Numbered from the stretch's first letter, positions 33,792 through 42,671 are shown. The stretch: DNA of 43,894 bases from an uncultured Clostridium sp. (GCA_905199855.1 CAJKHY010000006.1:1-43894), one strand, 5' to 3'. A program made the numbers and translations. Notes: a model not told the origin generated them from the letters alone.

Positions 33792-33950
33792 ATGAAAAAA
33801 TTAAACGAATTAGAATTAAAACAAATTAATGGAGGCATTGGATTAGGCTGGCTAGCCACAGGATTATTCGTAGGTATATCATTTATCTCAGGCATTTTGT
33901 CAGGATATACTAACCCAACAGCATGTAATATTAGTAGGAGTAGGGGGTAA
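33792..33950 (+). CDS. Double-glycine-leader bacteriocin-like peptide 1 (52 aa)
   Basis: ATG 33792 follows AAAGGAG by 7 bases; the stop is 33948-33950. The leader is MKKLNELELKQINGG, with the L-x-x-x-E-L-x-x-I-x-G-G pattern recognised by C39 peptidases; cutting after G15 gives a 37-residue peptide. The mature part is hydrophobic and Gly-rich, with G-x-x-x-G spacings (GLFVG, GILSG), one Cys and a basic tail SRSRG. These features fit a class II bacteriocin. It lies 4 bases after the accessory gene. Confidence 0.82.
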   Translation: MKKLNELELKQINGGIGLGWLATGLFVGISFISGILSGYTNPTACNISRSRG

Positions 33951-33953
33951 AAA

Positions 33954-34124
33954 ATGAGAAAACTAAACAAAAAAGAATTAATTAACATAAATGGAGGATT
34001 TAAACTCTCCGGGGCAGTTCTCCAATACGGAAGACTATTCGTTTTAGCATTTTATGATATTGGTGTAGGAGTAGGAAGTGCTATAAGAAGATTCAGTAAA
34101 AGAAACTATTGTCCACTTAACTAA
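33954..34124 (+). CDS. Double-glycine-leader bacteriocin-like peptide 2 (56 aa)
   Basis: ATG 33954 follows AGGGGG by about 6 bases, 3 bases after the stop of peptide 1. The leader is MRKLNKKELININGG, closely parallel to that of peptide 1; the mature part would be 41 residues, starting FKLSGAVLQYG. It has a central hydrophobic Gly-rich stretch with GVGVG and a basic C-terminus with RRFSKR and one Cys. Two such peptides side by side suggest a two-peptide (class IIb) bacteriocin. A signalling peptide is a less likely alternative. Confidence 0.8.
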   Translation: MRKLNKKELININGGFKLSGAVLQYGRLFVLAFYDIGVGVGSAIRRFSKRNYCPLN

Positions 34125-34171
34125 AATAAATTTATATTAATTATTTATCGGTCCAAAATAGATATAAATAT

Positions 34172-34222
34172 AAAAAAGATGCATTTTGTTAAAAAAAATA
34201 AACAAATTTTGTATCTTTTTTT
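34172..34222 (+). terminator. Terminator of the bacteriocin locus
   Basis: AAAAAAGATGC (34172-34182) pairs with GTATCTTTTTT (34211-34221) with one G-U; T-rich bases follow. Confidence 0.75.
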
Positions 34223-34231
34223 CTTATTTTG

Positions 34232-34260
34232 TTGAATATTTCCAAATATAATGATATAAT
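34232..34260 (+). promoter_or_regulatory. Promoter of rpsU-yqeY
   Basis: TTGAAT (34232-34237), 17 bases, TATAAT (34255-34260) with TGA before it. Confidence 0.85.
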
Positions 34261-34292
34261 TTAATAGAAAAACCAAGAAGGGAGGGATTATA

Positions 34293-34493
34293 ATGTCTGT
34301 TGAAGTTCGTGGAAATTTAGAGATTGCGATGAAAAGGTTTAAGACGCAGTTAGCTCGCAGTGGCTCCCTTCAAAAGGTTAGAGAACGCAGTGATGGTTAT
34401 AAAAAACCAGGTATTAAAAACCGTGAAGCAATAAAACAAGGTATCAAAAATTCAAGAAAAAAAGGAAATGCACATAGAAGAAGTGCAGCTTAA
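34293..34493 (+). CDS. rpsU: 30S ribosomal protein S21
   Basis: The 66-aa basic protein starts MSVEVRGNLEIAMKRFKTQL and has an Arg/Lys-rich C-terminus (KKGNAHRRSAA). This is a full-length S21, which helps the 30S subunit start translation. A strong GGGAGGG precedes the ATG. It leads a two-gene operon with yqeY, as in Bacillus. Confidence 0.94.
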   Translation: MSVEVRGNLEIAMKRFKTQLARSGSLQKVRERSDGYKKPGIKNREAIKQGIKNSRKKGNAHRRSAA

Positions 34494-34503
34494 GGGTGAT
34501 AAT

Positions 34504-34953
34504 ATGACTTTATTAGAAACAATTAAAAGCGATATGATTACTGCGATGAAAGAAAAAGATAGTTTTCGCCTTGGTGTTATTAGAATGGCTAAAGGTGCTA
34601 TTCAACTAGAAGAAATAAATAAGAAAAAAGAACTAACTGACAGTGATGTCATCGATATCATATCAAAGCAAATTAAATTAAGAAAAGATGCCATAAATGA
34701 ATTTCAAAAAGCAAACCGTCTTGATTTAGTTAGCCAAAACGAAAAAGAAATAGAAGTATTAAATAAATATATGCCAACTCAATTAACTGAAGAAGAAATT
34801 GATAAAATAATAAATGAAGCTTTTGATACAGTAAAACCTACAAGTATTAAAGATTTAGGAACCATTATGAAGTTTGTTAACCCTAGTCTAAAAGGCAAAG
34901 CAGATATGAGTATGGTCAACATTAGAATTAAAGAAAGATTAAATAACTTATAA
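34504..34953 (+). CDS. yqeY: GatB/YqeY-domain protein
   Basis: The 149-aa protein is a stand-alone YqeY domain related to the tail of GatB, with the family pattern RLGVIRMAKGAIQLEEINKK, QIKLRKDAINEFQKANR, LNKYMPTQLTEEEI and GTIMKFVNPSLKGKADM. The start at 34504 (AAGGGTG upstream) replaces an earlier ATG at 34468 inside rpsU. Family function is not firmly known; a tRNA-amidation link is inferred from GatB. It ends within its own terminator stem. Confidence 0.93.
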   Translation: MTLLETIKSDMITAMKEKDSFRLGVIRMAKGAIQLEEINKKKELTDSDVIDIISKQIKLRKDAINEFQKANRLDLVSQNEKEIEVLNKYMPTQLTEEEIDKIINEAFDTVKPTSIKDLGTIMKFVNPSLKGKADMSMVNIRIKERLNNL

Positions 34954-34975
34954 AATTAATCTTTCTTTTCTTTTG
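34931..34975 (+). terminator. Terminator of rpsU-yqeY
   Basis: AAGAAAGATTAA (34931-34942) pairs perfectly with TTAATCTTTCTT (34956-34967), followed by TTCTTTT. Confidence 0.85.
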
Positions 34976-35058
34976 CTACGCTGTTATCAGTAAAAAAAAT
35001 ATAAAGACACCCATATTTTGACAAACAAAAACAATTCAAACAAGTGTACGAAAACATC

Positions 35059-35087
35059 TTGACAAAGAAAATAACATATGATAAGAT
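35059..35087 (+). promoter_or_regulatory. Promoter of recG
   Basis: TTGACA (35059-35064), 17 bases, TAAGAT (35082-35087) with TGA before it. Confidence 0.8.
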
Positions 35088-35132
35088 AAGAACATATTAA
35101 AAAATAGTTTTTGCAAATTAGGAGGGGGATTT

Positions 35133-37118
35133 ATGAGCTTAACTTCATTAAAAGGTGTAGGACCAAAAACCTTAGCACTTTTAAACAAATTAAACATTAA
35201 TAATGAAAACGATTTAATCAATTATTATCCTTATCGCTACGAAGTAATAAAAAGAAGCAATTTAAATGAACTAAATGATTTAGATAATATCATTATAGAT
35301 GGCGTAGTAGAAAGCAAACCTACTATCTATTACTTCGGTAAATTAAAAAGGATAAGTTTTCGCATTAATGCAGGAAATCAAATATTTAATGTAAGCGTTT
35401 ATAACCAAGTATATCTAATGAAAGAATTAAATTTAGGAACAAGCATCACTGTCGTAGGTAAGTATAGCAAAAAGAAAAATGCTATAATTGCAAACAAAAT
35501 AAAATTAGAACCATTACCAGATATCCCCGTTATAGAAAGTATTTATCATACAGTGAATGGTATTAATATTAAAACCATCAGTAAAATCATTAACAATTTA
35601 TTAGAAACAACATATAACTATCCTGATTTTATTCCATCTTACTTAATAGAAAAATATGATTTTATAGATAAAAAAACTGCTATCAAAGAAATACATAAAC
35701 CAACATCACTTAGCCTACTGAAAAAAGCCAGACTAAGATTAAAATATGAAGAATTATTTAGATATATGTTAAAAATAACATATCTAAAAAACAAAATTAA
35801 ATACGATGATAAAGCAATAAAAAGAGATATTGATTATGAAAAAATTAATAGTTTTATTAATAATTTATCATATGAATTAACTATAGATCAAAAAAAAGTT
35901 ATCAAAGAAATACTTGATGACATGTCTTCAAACAAAAGAATGAATCGTCTATTACAAGGCGATGTTGGAAGTGGAAAGACAATAGTATCTTTTATTGCCA
36001 GCTATGCTAACTATTTATCAGGTTATCAAAGTGCCTTAATGGTACCTACCGAAATACTTGCTAAACAACATTATGAAAATGCCACTGATATTTTTAAAGA
36101 TACAGGCATGACTATTGATATATTAACTTCTAGCACAAAGGCAAAAGAGAAAAAAGAAATATATAATAGACTAAATACTGGAGTAACCAATTTAGTTATA
36201 GGGACACAATCCTTAATTCAAGAAGCTATCACATATCATAATCTAGGCTTAGTAATCACTGATGAACAACATCGTTTTGGAGTAGCCCAAAGAAATAACT
36301 TAAAAAATAAAGGAATAATGCCTGATATATTATCCATGAGTGCGACCCCCATACCAAGAACGTATGCCTTAACTATCTATGGTGATTTAGATGTATCTAA
36401 TATTAAAACTAAACCCGTAGGAAGAAAAGAGATAATTACCAAAGTATTTTTAGAAGAAGACATTATAGGAGTCTTAGAAGGCATGAATAAAGAACTTTTA
36501 TCGAAACATCAAATATATGTAATCGCGCCTTCTATCGAAGAAAATATAAATGATACTGAAAGTGTAGCATCATTAGATGCAAAAATGAATAAAGCGTTTG
36601 GCCATAAATACAAAATTGGAGTTGTCCATGGCAAACTAGATTCTTTGGAAAAAGAAAAAGTTATGGGAGATTTTGAAGAAGGAAAAATAAATATTTTAAT
36701 ATCAACAACTGTTATTGAAGTAGGACTTGATATTAAAAATGCCTCAATGATAGTTATCTTTGATGCCAATATGTTTGGTTTATCAACACTACATCAACTA
36801 AGAGGAAGAGTAGGTCGAAGTGATATTCAAAGTTATTGTTACTTAGTGTCAAAAGCATTTGATAAAAGACTAAATATGCTAGAACATACAAACGATGGCT
36901 TTGAAATAGCCGAGTATGACTTTAATAATCGTGGTGAAGGAGAATTATTTGGAATAAGACAAAGTGGTACAAATAGTTTTCTTTTAGCAGATTTGAGAAA
37001 AGATTTCAAAATATTATTACATGCCAAAGATGATGCCGTAGAATTTTTAAATAATAACAAGCAAGAAGAGTATCCAAACATTTACGATGAATTAACAAGT
37101 ACAAATAATTTAGAATAA
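35133..37118 (+). CDS. recG: ATP-dependent DNA helicase RecG
   Basis: The 661-aa helicase reverses stalled forks and migrates branched DNA. The N-terminal wedge/OB region starts SLTSLKGVGPKTLALLNKL. The helicase core has Walker A LLQGDVGSGKT, DEQH in TDEQHRFGVAQR, SATPIPRT and the RecG/Mfd motif LHQLRGRVGR, with a C-terminal TRG-like region. AGGAGGGGG precedes the ATG. It is a single-gene unit with its own promoter and terminator. Confidence 0.96.
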   Translation: MSLTSLKGVGPKTLALLNKLNINNENDLINYYPYRYEVIKRSNLNELNDLDNIIIDGVVESKPTIYYFGKLKRISFRINAGNQIFNVSVYNQVYLMKELNLGTSITVVGKYSKKKNAIIANKIKLEPLPDIPVIESIYHTVNGINIKTISKIINNLLETTYNYPDFIPSYLIEKYDFIDKKTAIKEIHKPTSLSLLKKARLRLKYEELFRYMLKITYLKNKIKYDDKAIKRDIDYEKINSFINNLSYELTIDQKKVIKEILDDMSSNKRMNRLLQGDVGSGKTIVSFIASYANYLSGYQSALMVPTEILAKQHYENATDIFKDTGMTIDILTSSTKAKEKKEIYNRLNTGVTNLVIGTQSLIQEAITYHNLGLVITDEQHRFGVAQRNNLKNKGIMPDILSMSATPIPRTYALTIYGDLDVSNIKTKPVGRKEIITKVFLEEDIIGVLEGMNKELLSKHQIYVIAPSIEENINDTESVASLDAKMNKAFGHKYKIGVVHGKLDSLEKEKVMGDFEEGKINILISTTVIEVGLDIKNASMIVIFDANMFGLSTLHQLRGRVGRSDIQSYCYLVSKAFDKRLNMLEHTNDGFEIAEYDFNNRGEGELFGIRQSGTNSFLLADLRKDFKILLHAKDDAVEFLNNNKQEEYPNIYDELTSTNNLE

Positions 37119-37142
37119 AAGATTATTATCTTGTACTTTTTT
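37097..37142 (+). terminator. Terminator of recG
   Basis: AAGTACAA (37097-37104) pairs with TTGTACTT (37131-37138), with an inner ATAAT/ATTAT pairing, then T's. The 3' arm also carries the -35 of the next promoter. Confidence 0.7.
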
Positions 37143-37159
37143 ATATTTTTTGCTATAAT
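37131..37159 (+). promoter_or_regulatory. Promoter of the GH31 gene
   Basis: TTGTAC (37131-37136), 17 bases, TATAAT (37154-37159) with TGC before it. Confidence 0.8.
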
Positions 37160-37187
37160 TTTAATAGAATAAGAGAAGGGTGATAAC

Positions 37188-39557
37188 ATGGCTAGTTTAT
37201 CAAAATATTTTATTAAAGATGATAATTGTACTATAGCTAGAAAAGATACAATATTTCAAGGATTAAAATATCGTATCACAGTTTTAACAGAAAGACTAGT
37301 AAGATTAGAATATAACGAAAAAGGCATTTTTGAAGATAGACCAACACAATTGGTAGTTAATCGTAATTTTGAAAAACCAGTATTTAGTGTTAAAGAAACA
37401 AATAATAGCCTAGAAATTAAAACTAAGTATTTCACCTTAAACTATGCCAAAGAAAAACCTTTTAAAGGTAGTAAATTAATGCCTGGGAAAAACCTAACCA
37501 TAAGGTTACGTAACAGTGAGCGTTTTTGGTATTATAATCATCCTGAAGTTAGAAATTTTGGTGGAACAAATATTAGTTTAGACGAAGATAATAAATTACA
37601 AAACGGTTTATTTTCTATGGATGGATTCGTTACCCTAGATGATTCTAAAAATTTAGTTATCAATAATGACGAATACGTAAAAAGAGAAAAAGACCTCATT
37701 GATATATATGTTTTCTTATATCGTAAAGACTTTGGCTTATGCTTAAGAGATTATTATGATCTAACAGGAATGCCCTCAATGATACCAAGATATGCTTTAG
37801 GCAACTTTTGGAGTAAAGATGAACCATACACTGAAGAAGAAGTATTAGATATTGCGAATAAATTTAAAACCAACAACATCCCATTATCAGTAATACTTTT
37901 AAGAAATAAATGGCATGATAATCTATCTAATTATAACTTCTCTTCATCACTATTTAATAATCCTAAAGAAATGATAAGCAAATTAAATGAAGAAGGAATA
38001 ATTTTAGGCTTAACAGTAAATCCTAACAACTTAATAACAAATAAAGATATTAATTATAACAATATTAAAACATTACTTGGTATCAACGATGAAAAACCAG
38101 TTAGTTTAATCCCGTTTAATAATAAAACATTAGCTATTTATTTTAAAATATTAATTAAAAACCTAGAAGATATTGGCATAAATTTATTTAACATTGATTA
38201 TTATAACAAAAAAGATTTAAATGACATGTGGCTTGCTACCCATTATCATTATGCTAACAGCAATAAAGGAGAAGCACTAAGAGGATTAGTCATGGCAAGA
38301 AATAGCATGATTGCCGCGCACAGGTATCCTATCTTGTATTCAGGCAACACCAAAGTAAGTTGGGAAACACTAAACAAACTGCCATTTTATAACTTATCTT
38401 CTTCCAATATGGGTATCTCTTGGTGGGCTCATGCCATCGGAGGCTACTTAGATGGTACCGAAGATGGGGAATTATTTATGAGATATGTCCAGTTTGGAAC
38501 ATATTCGCCAATTATGATGCTTGCCAGTGAAGGTGGTAAATATTATAAAAGAGAACCATGGAAATGGAATGCTAGTCATCTCGTAGTAATAAGAGATTAT
38601 ATGCAACTAAGACAAAAATTAATTCCTTATATTTACAGCGAAGGTTATGTCTACTATAAAACAGGTCTGCCTTTAGTACAACCATTATACTATAAATATC
38701 CAGTCATCTATGATGAACCAGTATACAAAAATGAATATTACTTTGGTTCCCAATTACTTATCTCTCCAATTACATATCATAAAGAATACCTAATGGATAG
38801 AGTAATTCAAAAATTATATATACCTGAAGGCATATGGTATGATTTTAAAACAGGTAAAAAATTTCCTGGGAATCATTACTATATCAGTTTCTATAAAGAT
38901 GAAGACTATCCAGTATTTTGTAAAGCAGGAGGAATAGTAGTCTTATCTAATGATTATATGAAAACAGCATTACCTACAAATTTAGAGATACATATCTTTC
39001 CAGGCATGTCGAATACTTATAAATTGTATGAAGATGATGGAATAACCAACCTATACAAAGAAAACTATTATTTACTCACATCAATAGACTATAATTATCG
39101 GGCTAATAACTACACAGTAATAATTAGACCACTAGATGGTAAAACAGGCATCGTACCACCTTTAAGAAACTACAAAATTCGATTTAGAAACACAAAAAAA
39201 GCCGATGATGTTATTGTTTATATAGGAGAAAATAAAATTGATGTTAAAAGTTATGTAGATGGCAATGATTTCATTTTAGAAATAGAAAACGTATCTACAA
39301 TAGAACAATTAACCATCAATTGCAAAGGAAAAGATATAGAGATAGATGCTACCAGAGTTATCAACGAAGAAATAATAAGTATCCTAAGTGATGTAAAAAT
39401 AGAAACAAAACTTAAATTAAAAATAGAAAGTATTTTCTTCAGTAATTTATCTATTAAAAAGAAAAGAATTGAAATCAAAAAACTTAAAAATGATGGTTTA
39501 GACAAAAATTTCATTAAAATGTTTATAAAACTACTTGAATATATCAGCGAAATATAA
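37188..39557 (+). CDS. Glycoside hydrolase family 31 protein with altered active-site motifs
   Basis: The 789-aa protein has the GH31 layout: N-terminal beta domain, (beta/alpha)8 barrel from about residue 185, then beta-sandwich domains and a helical tail (about 740-789). Recognisable segments are ARNSMIAAHRYPILYSG, SWWAHAIGGYLDGTEDGELF, YYKREPWKWN and the proximal-domain LYEDDGIT. D337 (FNIDYYN) is a candidate nucleophile. N387 (SGNTKVSW) stands where many GH31 enzymes have the acid/base Asp of an SGD segment, and A416 replaces the Asp of HDIGG. The substrate would normally be an alpha-glucoside or alpha-xyloside; activity is uncertain. There is no signal peptide. Confidence 0.85.
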   Translation: MASLSKYFIKDDNCTIARKDTIFQGLKYRITVLTERLVRLEYNEKGIFEDRPTQLVVNRNFEKPVFSVKETNNSLEIKTKYFTLNYAKEKPFKGSKLMPGKNLTIRLRNSERFWYYNHPEVRNFGGTNISLDEDNKLQNGLFSMDGFVTLDDSKNLVINNDEYVKREKDLIDIYVFLYRKDFGLCLRDYYDLTGMPSMIPRYALGNFWSKDEPYTEEEVLDIANKFKTNNIPLSVILLRNKWHDNLSNYNFSSSLFNNPKEMISKLNEEGIILGLTVNPNNLITNKDINYNNIKTLLGINDEKPVSLIPFNNKTLAIYFKILIKNLEDIGINLFNIDYYNKKDLNDMWLATHYHYANSNKGEALRGLVMARNSMIAAHRYPILYSGNTKVSWETLNKLPFYNLSSSNMGISWWAHAIGGYLDGTEDGELFMRYVQFGTYSPIMMLASEGGKYYKREPWKWNASHLVVIRDYMQLRQKLIPYIYSEGYVYYKTGLPLVQPLYYKYPVIYDEPVYKNEYYFGSQLLISPITYHKEYLMDRVIQKLYIPEGIWYDFKTGKKFPGNHYYISFYKDEDYPVFCKAGGIVVLSNDYMKTALPTNLEIHIFPGMSNTYKLYEDDGITNLYKENYYLLTSIDYNYRANNYTVIIRPLDGKTGIVPPLRNYKIRFRNTKKADDVIVYIGENKIDVKSYVDGNDFILEIENVSTIEQLTINCKGKDIEIDATRVINEEIISILSDVKIETKLKLKIESIFFSNLSIKKKRIEIKKLKNDGLDKNFIKMFIKLLEYISEI

Positions 39558-39563
39558 TATAAT
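39535..39563 (+). promoter_or_regulatory. Promoter of the Leu T-box operon
   Basis: TTGAAT (39535-39540), 17 bases, TATAAT (39558-39563). It lies across the end of the GH31 gene. Confidence 0.75.
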
Positions 39564-39565
39564 TA

Positions 39566-39770
39566 GTAAAAAGCAAATGCAAAGAAGTAGTAATAAATTA
39601 GTATTTTGAAAGAGAGTTCGTGATAGGTGAAAACGAATAAATACGAGTTTATGAACTTGTCTTTAATAGTCATTTGTCGGGGAAACCCGTTATCAAAAAA
39701 AAGCTATAAGGTAGGATGGTACCGCGTAAATAACAATACGCTCCTAAAAAGGGGTGTATTTTATTTTTTT
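39566..39770 (+). promoter_or_regulatory. T-box riboswitch (Leu) upstream of leuS
   Basis: The leader has AGAGAGTTCGTG, GAAAACGAATA, the T-box core TGGTACCGCG (39717-39726) and a terminator AATACGCTCC/GGGGTGTATT (39735-39760) with T-run. The specifier is CTT (39656-39658), a Leu codon, in the usual GAA-CTT context and 16 bases after GAAAACGAATA. It should sense uncharged tRNA-Leu and control the small membrane protein plus leuS. Confidence 0.92.
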
Positions 39771-39786
39771 AAAAGGAAGTGAAATT

Positions 39787-40131
39787 ATGCAAATATTATA
39801 TGAATTTATTATTGTTTATTTTATATTATTTATTGCTTATTATTTATTACTAGGGCTGAAATATCGCAAGTATGATAAAAATAAATTGCCAATTGAAATT
39901 ACATATTTAAAAAATTTATATAAAGTGATAATTAGCAAAGATAATTACCATAAATACTATTTAATATGTATAATTGTTAATCCCTTAATCATGACTATCA
40001 TATACATGATAATAAGTAAGTTAATCAAAGGCTTTATATGGCAATTACTTGTTGGTTTCATCTTATTAATGCTACTAATTATCATAGTTTATGGCTTACT
40101 TGGTAGAATTTATGAAAATAAAGATCAATAA
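39787..40131 (+). CDS. Small membrane protein between the Leu T-box and leuS
   Basis: The 114-aa protein has three hydrophobic segments (about 5-25, 58-78 and 85-107) and a basic loop around 27-55. The start at ATG 39787 follows AAAAGGAAG; the longer frame from 39754 would begin inside the terminator. It is co-regulated with leucyl-tRNA synthetase by the T-box, so a role in leucine or branched-chain amino acid handling is possible, but the sequence matches no family I know. Confidence 0.7.
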   Translation: MQILYEFIIVYFILFIAYYLLLGLKYRKYDKNKLPIEITYLKNLYKVIISKDNYHKYYLICIIVNPLIMTIIYMIISKLIKGFIWQLLVGFILLMLLIIIVYGLLGRIYENKDQ

Positions 40132-40147
40132 TTAAAGGAGAATTATT

Positions 40148-42538
40148 ATGTACAATTTTAGAAAAGTAGAAAAAAAATGGATAAAATATTGGGATGAACA
40201 CGATACATTTAAAACTGATATTCATGATTTTAGCAAACCAAAATATTATGTTTTAGATATGTTTCCATACCCATCAGGAGTTGGTCTACACGCTGGCCAT
40301 CCAGAAGGCTACACAGCCACAGACATCATGGCTAGAATGAAAAGAATGCAAGGATATAATGTCTTACATCCAATGGGATGGGATGCTTTTGGCTTACCTG
40401 CCGAACAACATGCAATTACCACGGGTAATCATCCTTCGACATTCACAAGTAAAAACATCCAAACTTTCAAAGAACAACTAAAATCTTTAGGTTTTTCTTA
40501 TGACTGGTCGCGTGAATTATCGACCGCAGATCCTAAGTTTTATAAATGGACCCAATGGATATTTAAACAATTATTTTTAGACAATTTAGCAATATACAAA
40601 GATATGCCTGTTAACTTTTGCGAAGAATTAGGAACAGTATTATCAAATGATGAAATAATTGATGGCAAAAGTGAACGCGGTGGATACCCAGTAATTAGAA
40701 AAAACATGAAACAATGGGTTATCGATATTCCTAAATACGCTGAAGTATTACTTGATGGTCTAAATGATATCGACTGGCCCAACTCCACTAAAGAAATCCA
40801 AAGAAATTGGATAGGTAAAAGCATCGGGGCCCATGTTAAATTCAAAATCAAAAATATCGATGAAACTTTTACAGTATTTACAACAAGATGTGATACCTTA
40901 TTCGGAGCAACTTACTGTGTCATGGCTCCTGAACATGAACTTGTTGACAAAATTACCACGAGTGATAGAAAAGAAGAGGTTCTTGCTTATAAAAAAGAAT
41001 GTGCTAGCAAAAGCGAACTAGAAAGAACAGATTTAAACAAAAACAAAACAGGTGTCTTTACCGGAGCTTATGCTATCAATCCTGTAAATGACAAAGAAAT
41101 ACCTATTTGGATAAGTGATTACGTTTTAGTCTCATATGGAACTGGAGCTATCATGGCTGTTCCAGCTCATGATGAACGTGATTATGAATTTGCTAAAAAA
41201 TTCAACCTAGAAATTATTCCTGTCATCAGTGGAGGAGATATCACCCAAAATGCCTATACAGGTGATGGAGAGCACATTAACTCAGAATTCTTAAATGGTT
41301 TAAACAAAGAAGATGCTATTAATAAAATGATAGAGTACTTAACTACCAATAAATGTGGCAGTAAAAAAATCAATTATAGATTAAGAGAATGGATCTTTGC
41401 AAGACAAAGATATTGGGGAGAACCTGTTCCTATTATTCACCTAGAAAATGGCCAAGACATAGCCTTAGAAGATAAAGACTTACCACTTATACTGCCAATT
41501 TTAAAAGATTACAAGGGCAAAAATGGTAAAGCACCACTTGATAATGATATTACTTGGAAAAATGTTACCATTAATGGAATTAAAGGTGAAAGGGAAACAT
41601 CGACAATGCCTGGAGCCGCAGGTTCATCATGGTACTATTTAAGATATATAGATCCACACAATGATGAGACATTAGGCGATTATGAATTACTAAAACATTG
41701 GATGCCAGTCGACTTATACATAGGTGGACCAGAACATGCAGTAGGCCACTTACTATATTCAAGAATGTGGAACAACTACTTATATCAAAAAGGACTATCA
41801 CCAGTTAAAGAACCATTTAAAAAATTAGTCCATCAAGGAATGATTCTCGGTGAAAATGGCTTAAAAATGGGTAAAAGATTTCCAGAATACGTAGTAAATC
41901 CTAGTGATATTGTAAATAGTCACGGTGCGGATGCTCTAAGATTATATGAAATGTTTATGGGACCACTTGAAGCAGATAAACCATGGTCTAATTCAGGAAT
42001 TGATGGAGCCAAGAAATTTATTGATAGAATATATAGAATCTTTGAAGAAAACAAAATAGTTAAAGATAATAACAAAAACCTAGAAAAAATATATCATCAA
42101 ACCATAAAAAAAGTAACTGAAGATTATGAGAGTCTAAACTTTAACACAGCAATATCTCAATTAATGATATTTGTAAACGCCATTTATAAAGAAGGCACCT
42201 TACCTTATGAATATGCCATAGGATTCGCTAAAATACTTAGCCCTGTCTGTCCATTCTTAGCAGAAGAGATATGGCAAATGTTAGGCAATAAAGAAACCAT
42301 CACATATGAAAAATGGCCTACATACAATGAAGCAATATTAAAAGAAGATAACATAACCATGGCCATTCAAGTAAATGGTAAACTAAGAGATACTATCAAT
42401 GTAAGCATCAACGATAATGAAGAAGAAATTAAAAACAAAGCACTTAATGCTAGTAACATAATCAAGCACACAGAAGGAAAAGAAATAATCAAAGTAATTA
42501 TAATACCTAAAAAAATAGTTAATATAGTGATTAAATAG
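40148..42538 (+). CDS. leuS: Leucyl-tRNA synthetase
   Basis: The 796-aa class I synthetase charges tRNA-Leu. The HIGH-type motif is PYPSGVGLHAGH, and the CP1 editing domain (about 225-415) contains the TGAIMAVPAHDERD segment. The KMSKS loop reads LKMGKR followed by FPEYVVNPSDIV, a variant of KMSKSKGNVVNP. The C-terminal anticodon domain ends with MAIQVNGKLRDTI. AAAGGAG precedes the ATG, 16 bases after the membrane-protein stop. It is regulated by the Leu T-box. Confidence 0.96.
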   Translation: MYNFRKVEKKWIKYWDEHDTFKTDIHDFSKPKYYVLDMFPYPSGVGLHAGHPEGYTATDIMARMKRMQGYNVLHPMGWDAFGLPAEQHAITTGNHPSTFTSKNIQTFKEQLKSLGFSYDWSRELSTADPKFYKWTQWIFKQLFLDNLAIYKDMPVNFCEELGTVLSNDEIIDGKSERGGYPVIRKNMKQWVIDIPKYAEVLLDGLNDIDWPNSTKEIQRNWIGKSIGAHVKFKIKNIDETFTVFTTRCDTLFGATYCVMAPEHELVDKITTSDRKEEVLAYKKECASKSELERTDLNKNKTGVFTGAYAINPVNDKEIPIWISDYVLVSYGTGAIMAVPAHDERDYEFAKKFNLEIIPVISGGDITQNAYTGDGEHINSEFLNGLNKEDAINKMIEYLTTNKCGSKKINYRLREWIFARQRYWGEPVPIIHLENGQDIALEDKDLPLILPILKDYKGKNGKAPLDNDITWKNVTINGIKGERETSTMPGAAGSSWYYLRYIDPHNDETLGDYELLKHWMPVDLYIGGPEHAVGHLLYSRMWNNYLYQKGLSPVKEPFKKLVHQGMILGENGLKMGKRFPEYVVNPSDIVNSHGADALRLYEMFMGPLEADKPWSNSGIDGAKKFIDRIYRIFEENKIVKDNNKNLEKIYHQTIKKVTEDYESLNFNTAISQLMIFVNAIYKEGTLPYEYAIGFAKILSPVCPFLAEEIWQMLGNKETITYEKWPTYNEAILKEDNITMAIQVNGKLRDTINVSINDNEEEIKNKALNASNIIKHTEGKEIIKVIIIPKKIVNIVIK

Positions 42539-42571
42539 AAGAGTACTATAGATTTAGTATTCTTCTTTTTG
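42538..42571 (+). terminator. Terminator after leuS
   Basis: GAAGAGTACT (42538-42547) pairs with AGTATTCTTC (42556-42565) with one G-U, then five T. Confidence 0.8.
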
Positions 42572-42614
42572 CTATTACTACGTCGTTTTAGTTCTATAAA
42601 TTCACTTATTTAAT

Positions 42615-42643
42615 TTTAAAATATTTTAAAAATATGGTATAAT
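42615..42643 (+). promoter_or_regulatory. Promoter of the 42-aa ORF
   Basis: TATAAT (42638-42643) preceded by TGG; the -35 position reads TTTAAA. Confidence 0.55.
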
Positions 42644-42671
42644 TTATCTATATTTAGGAGGAAAAACTATT

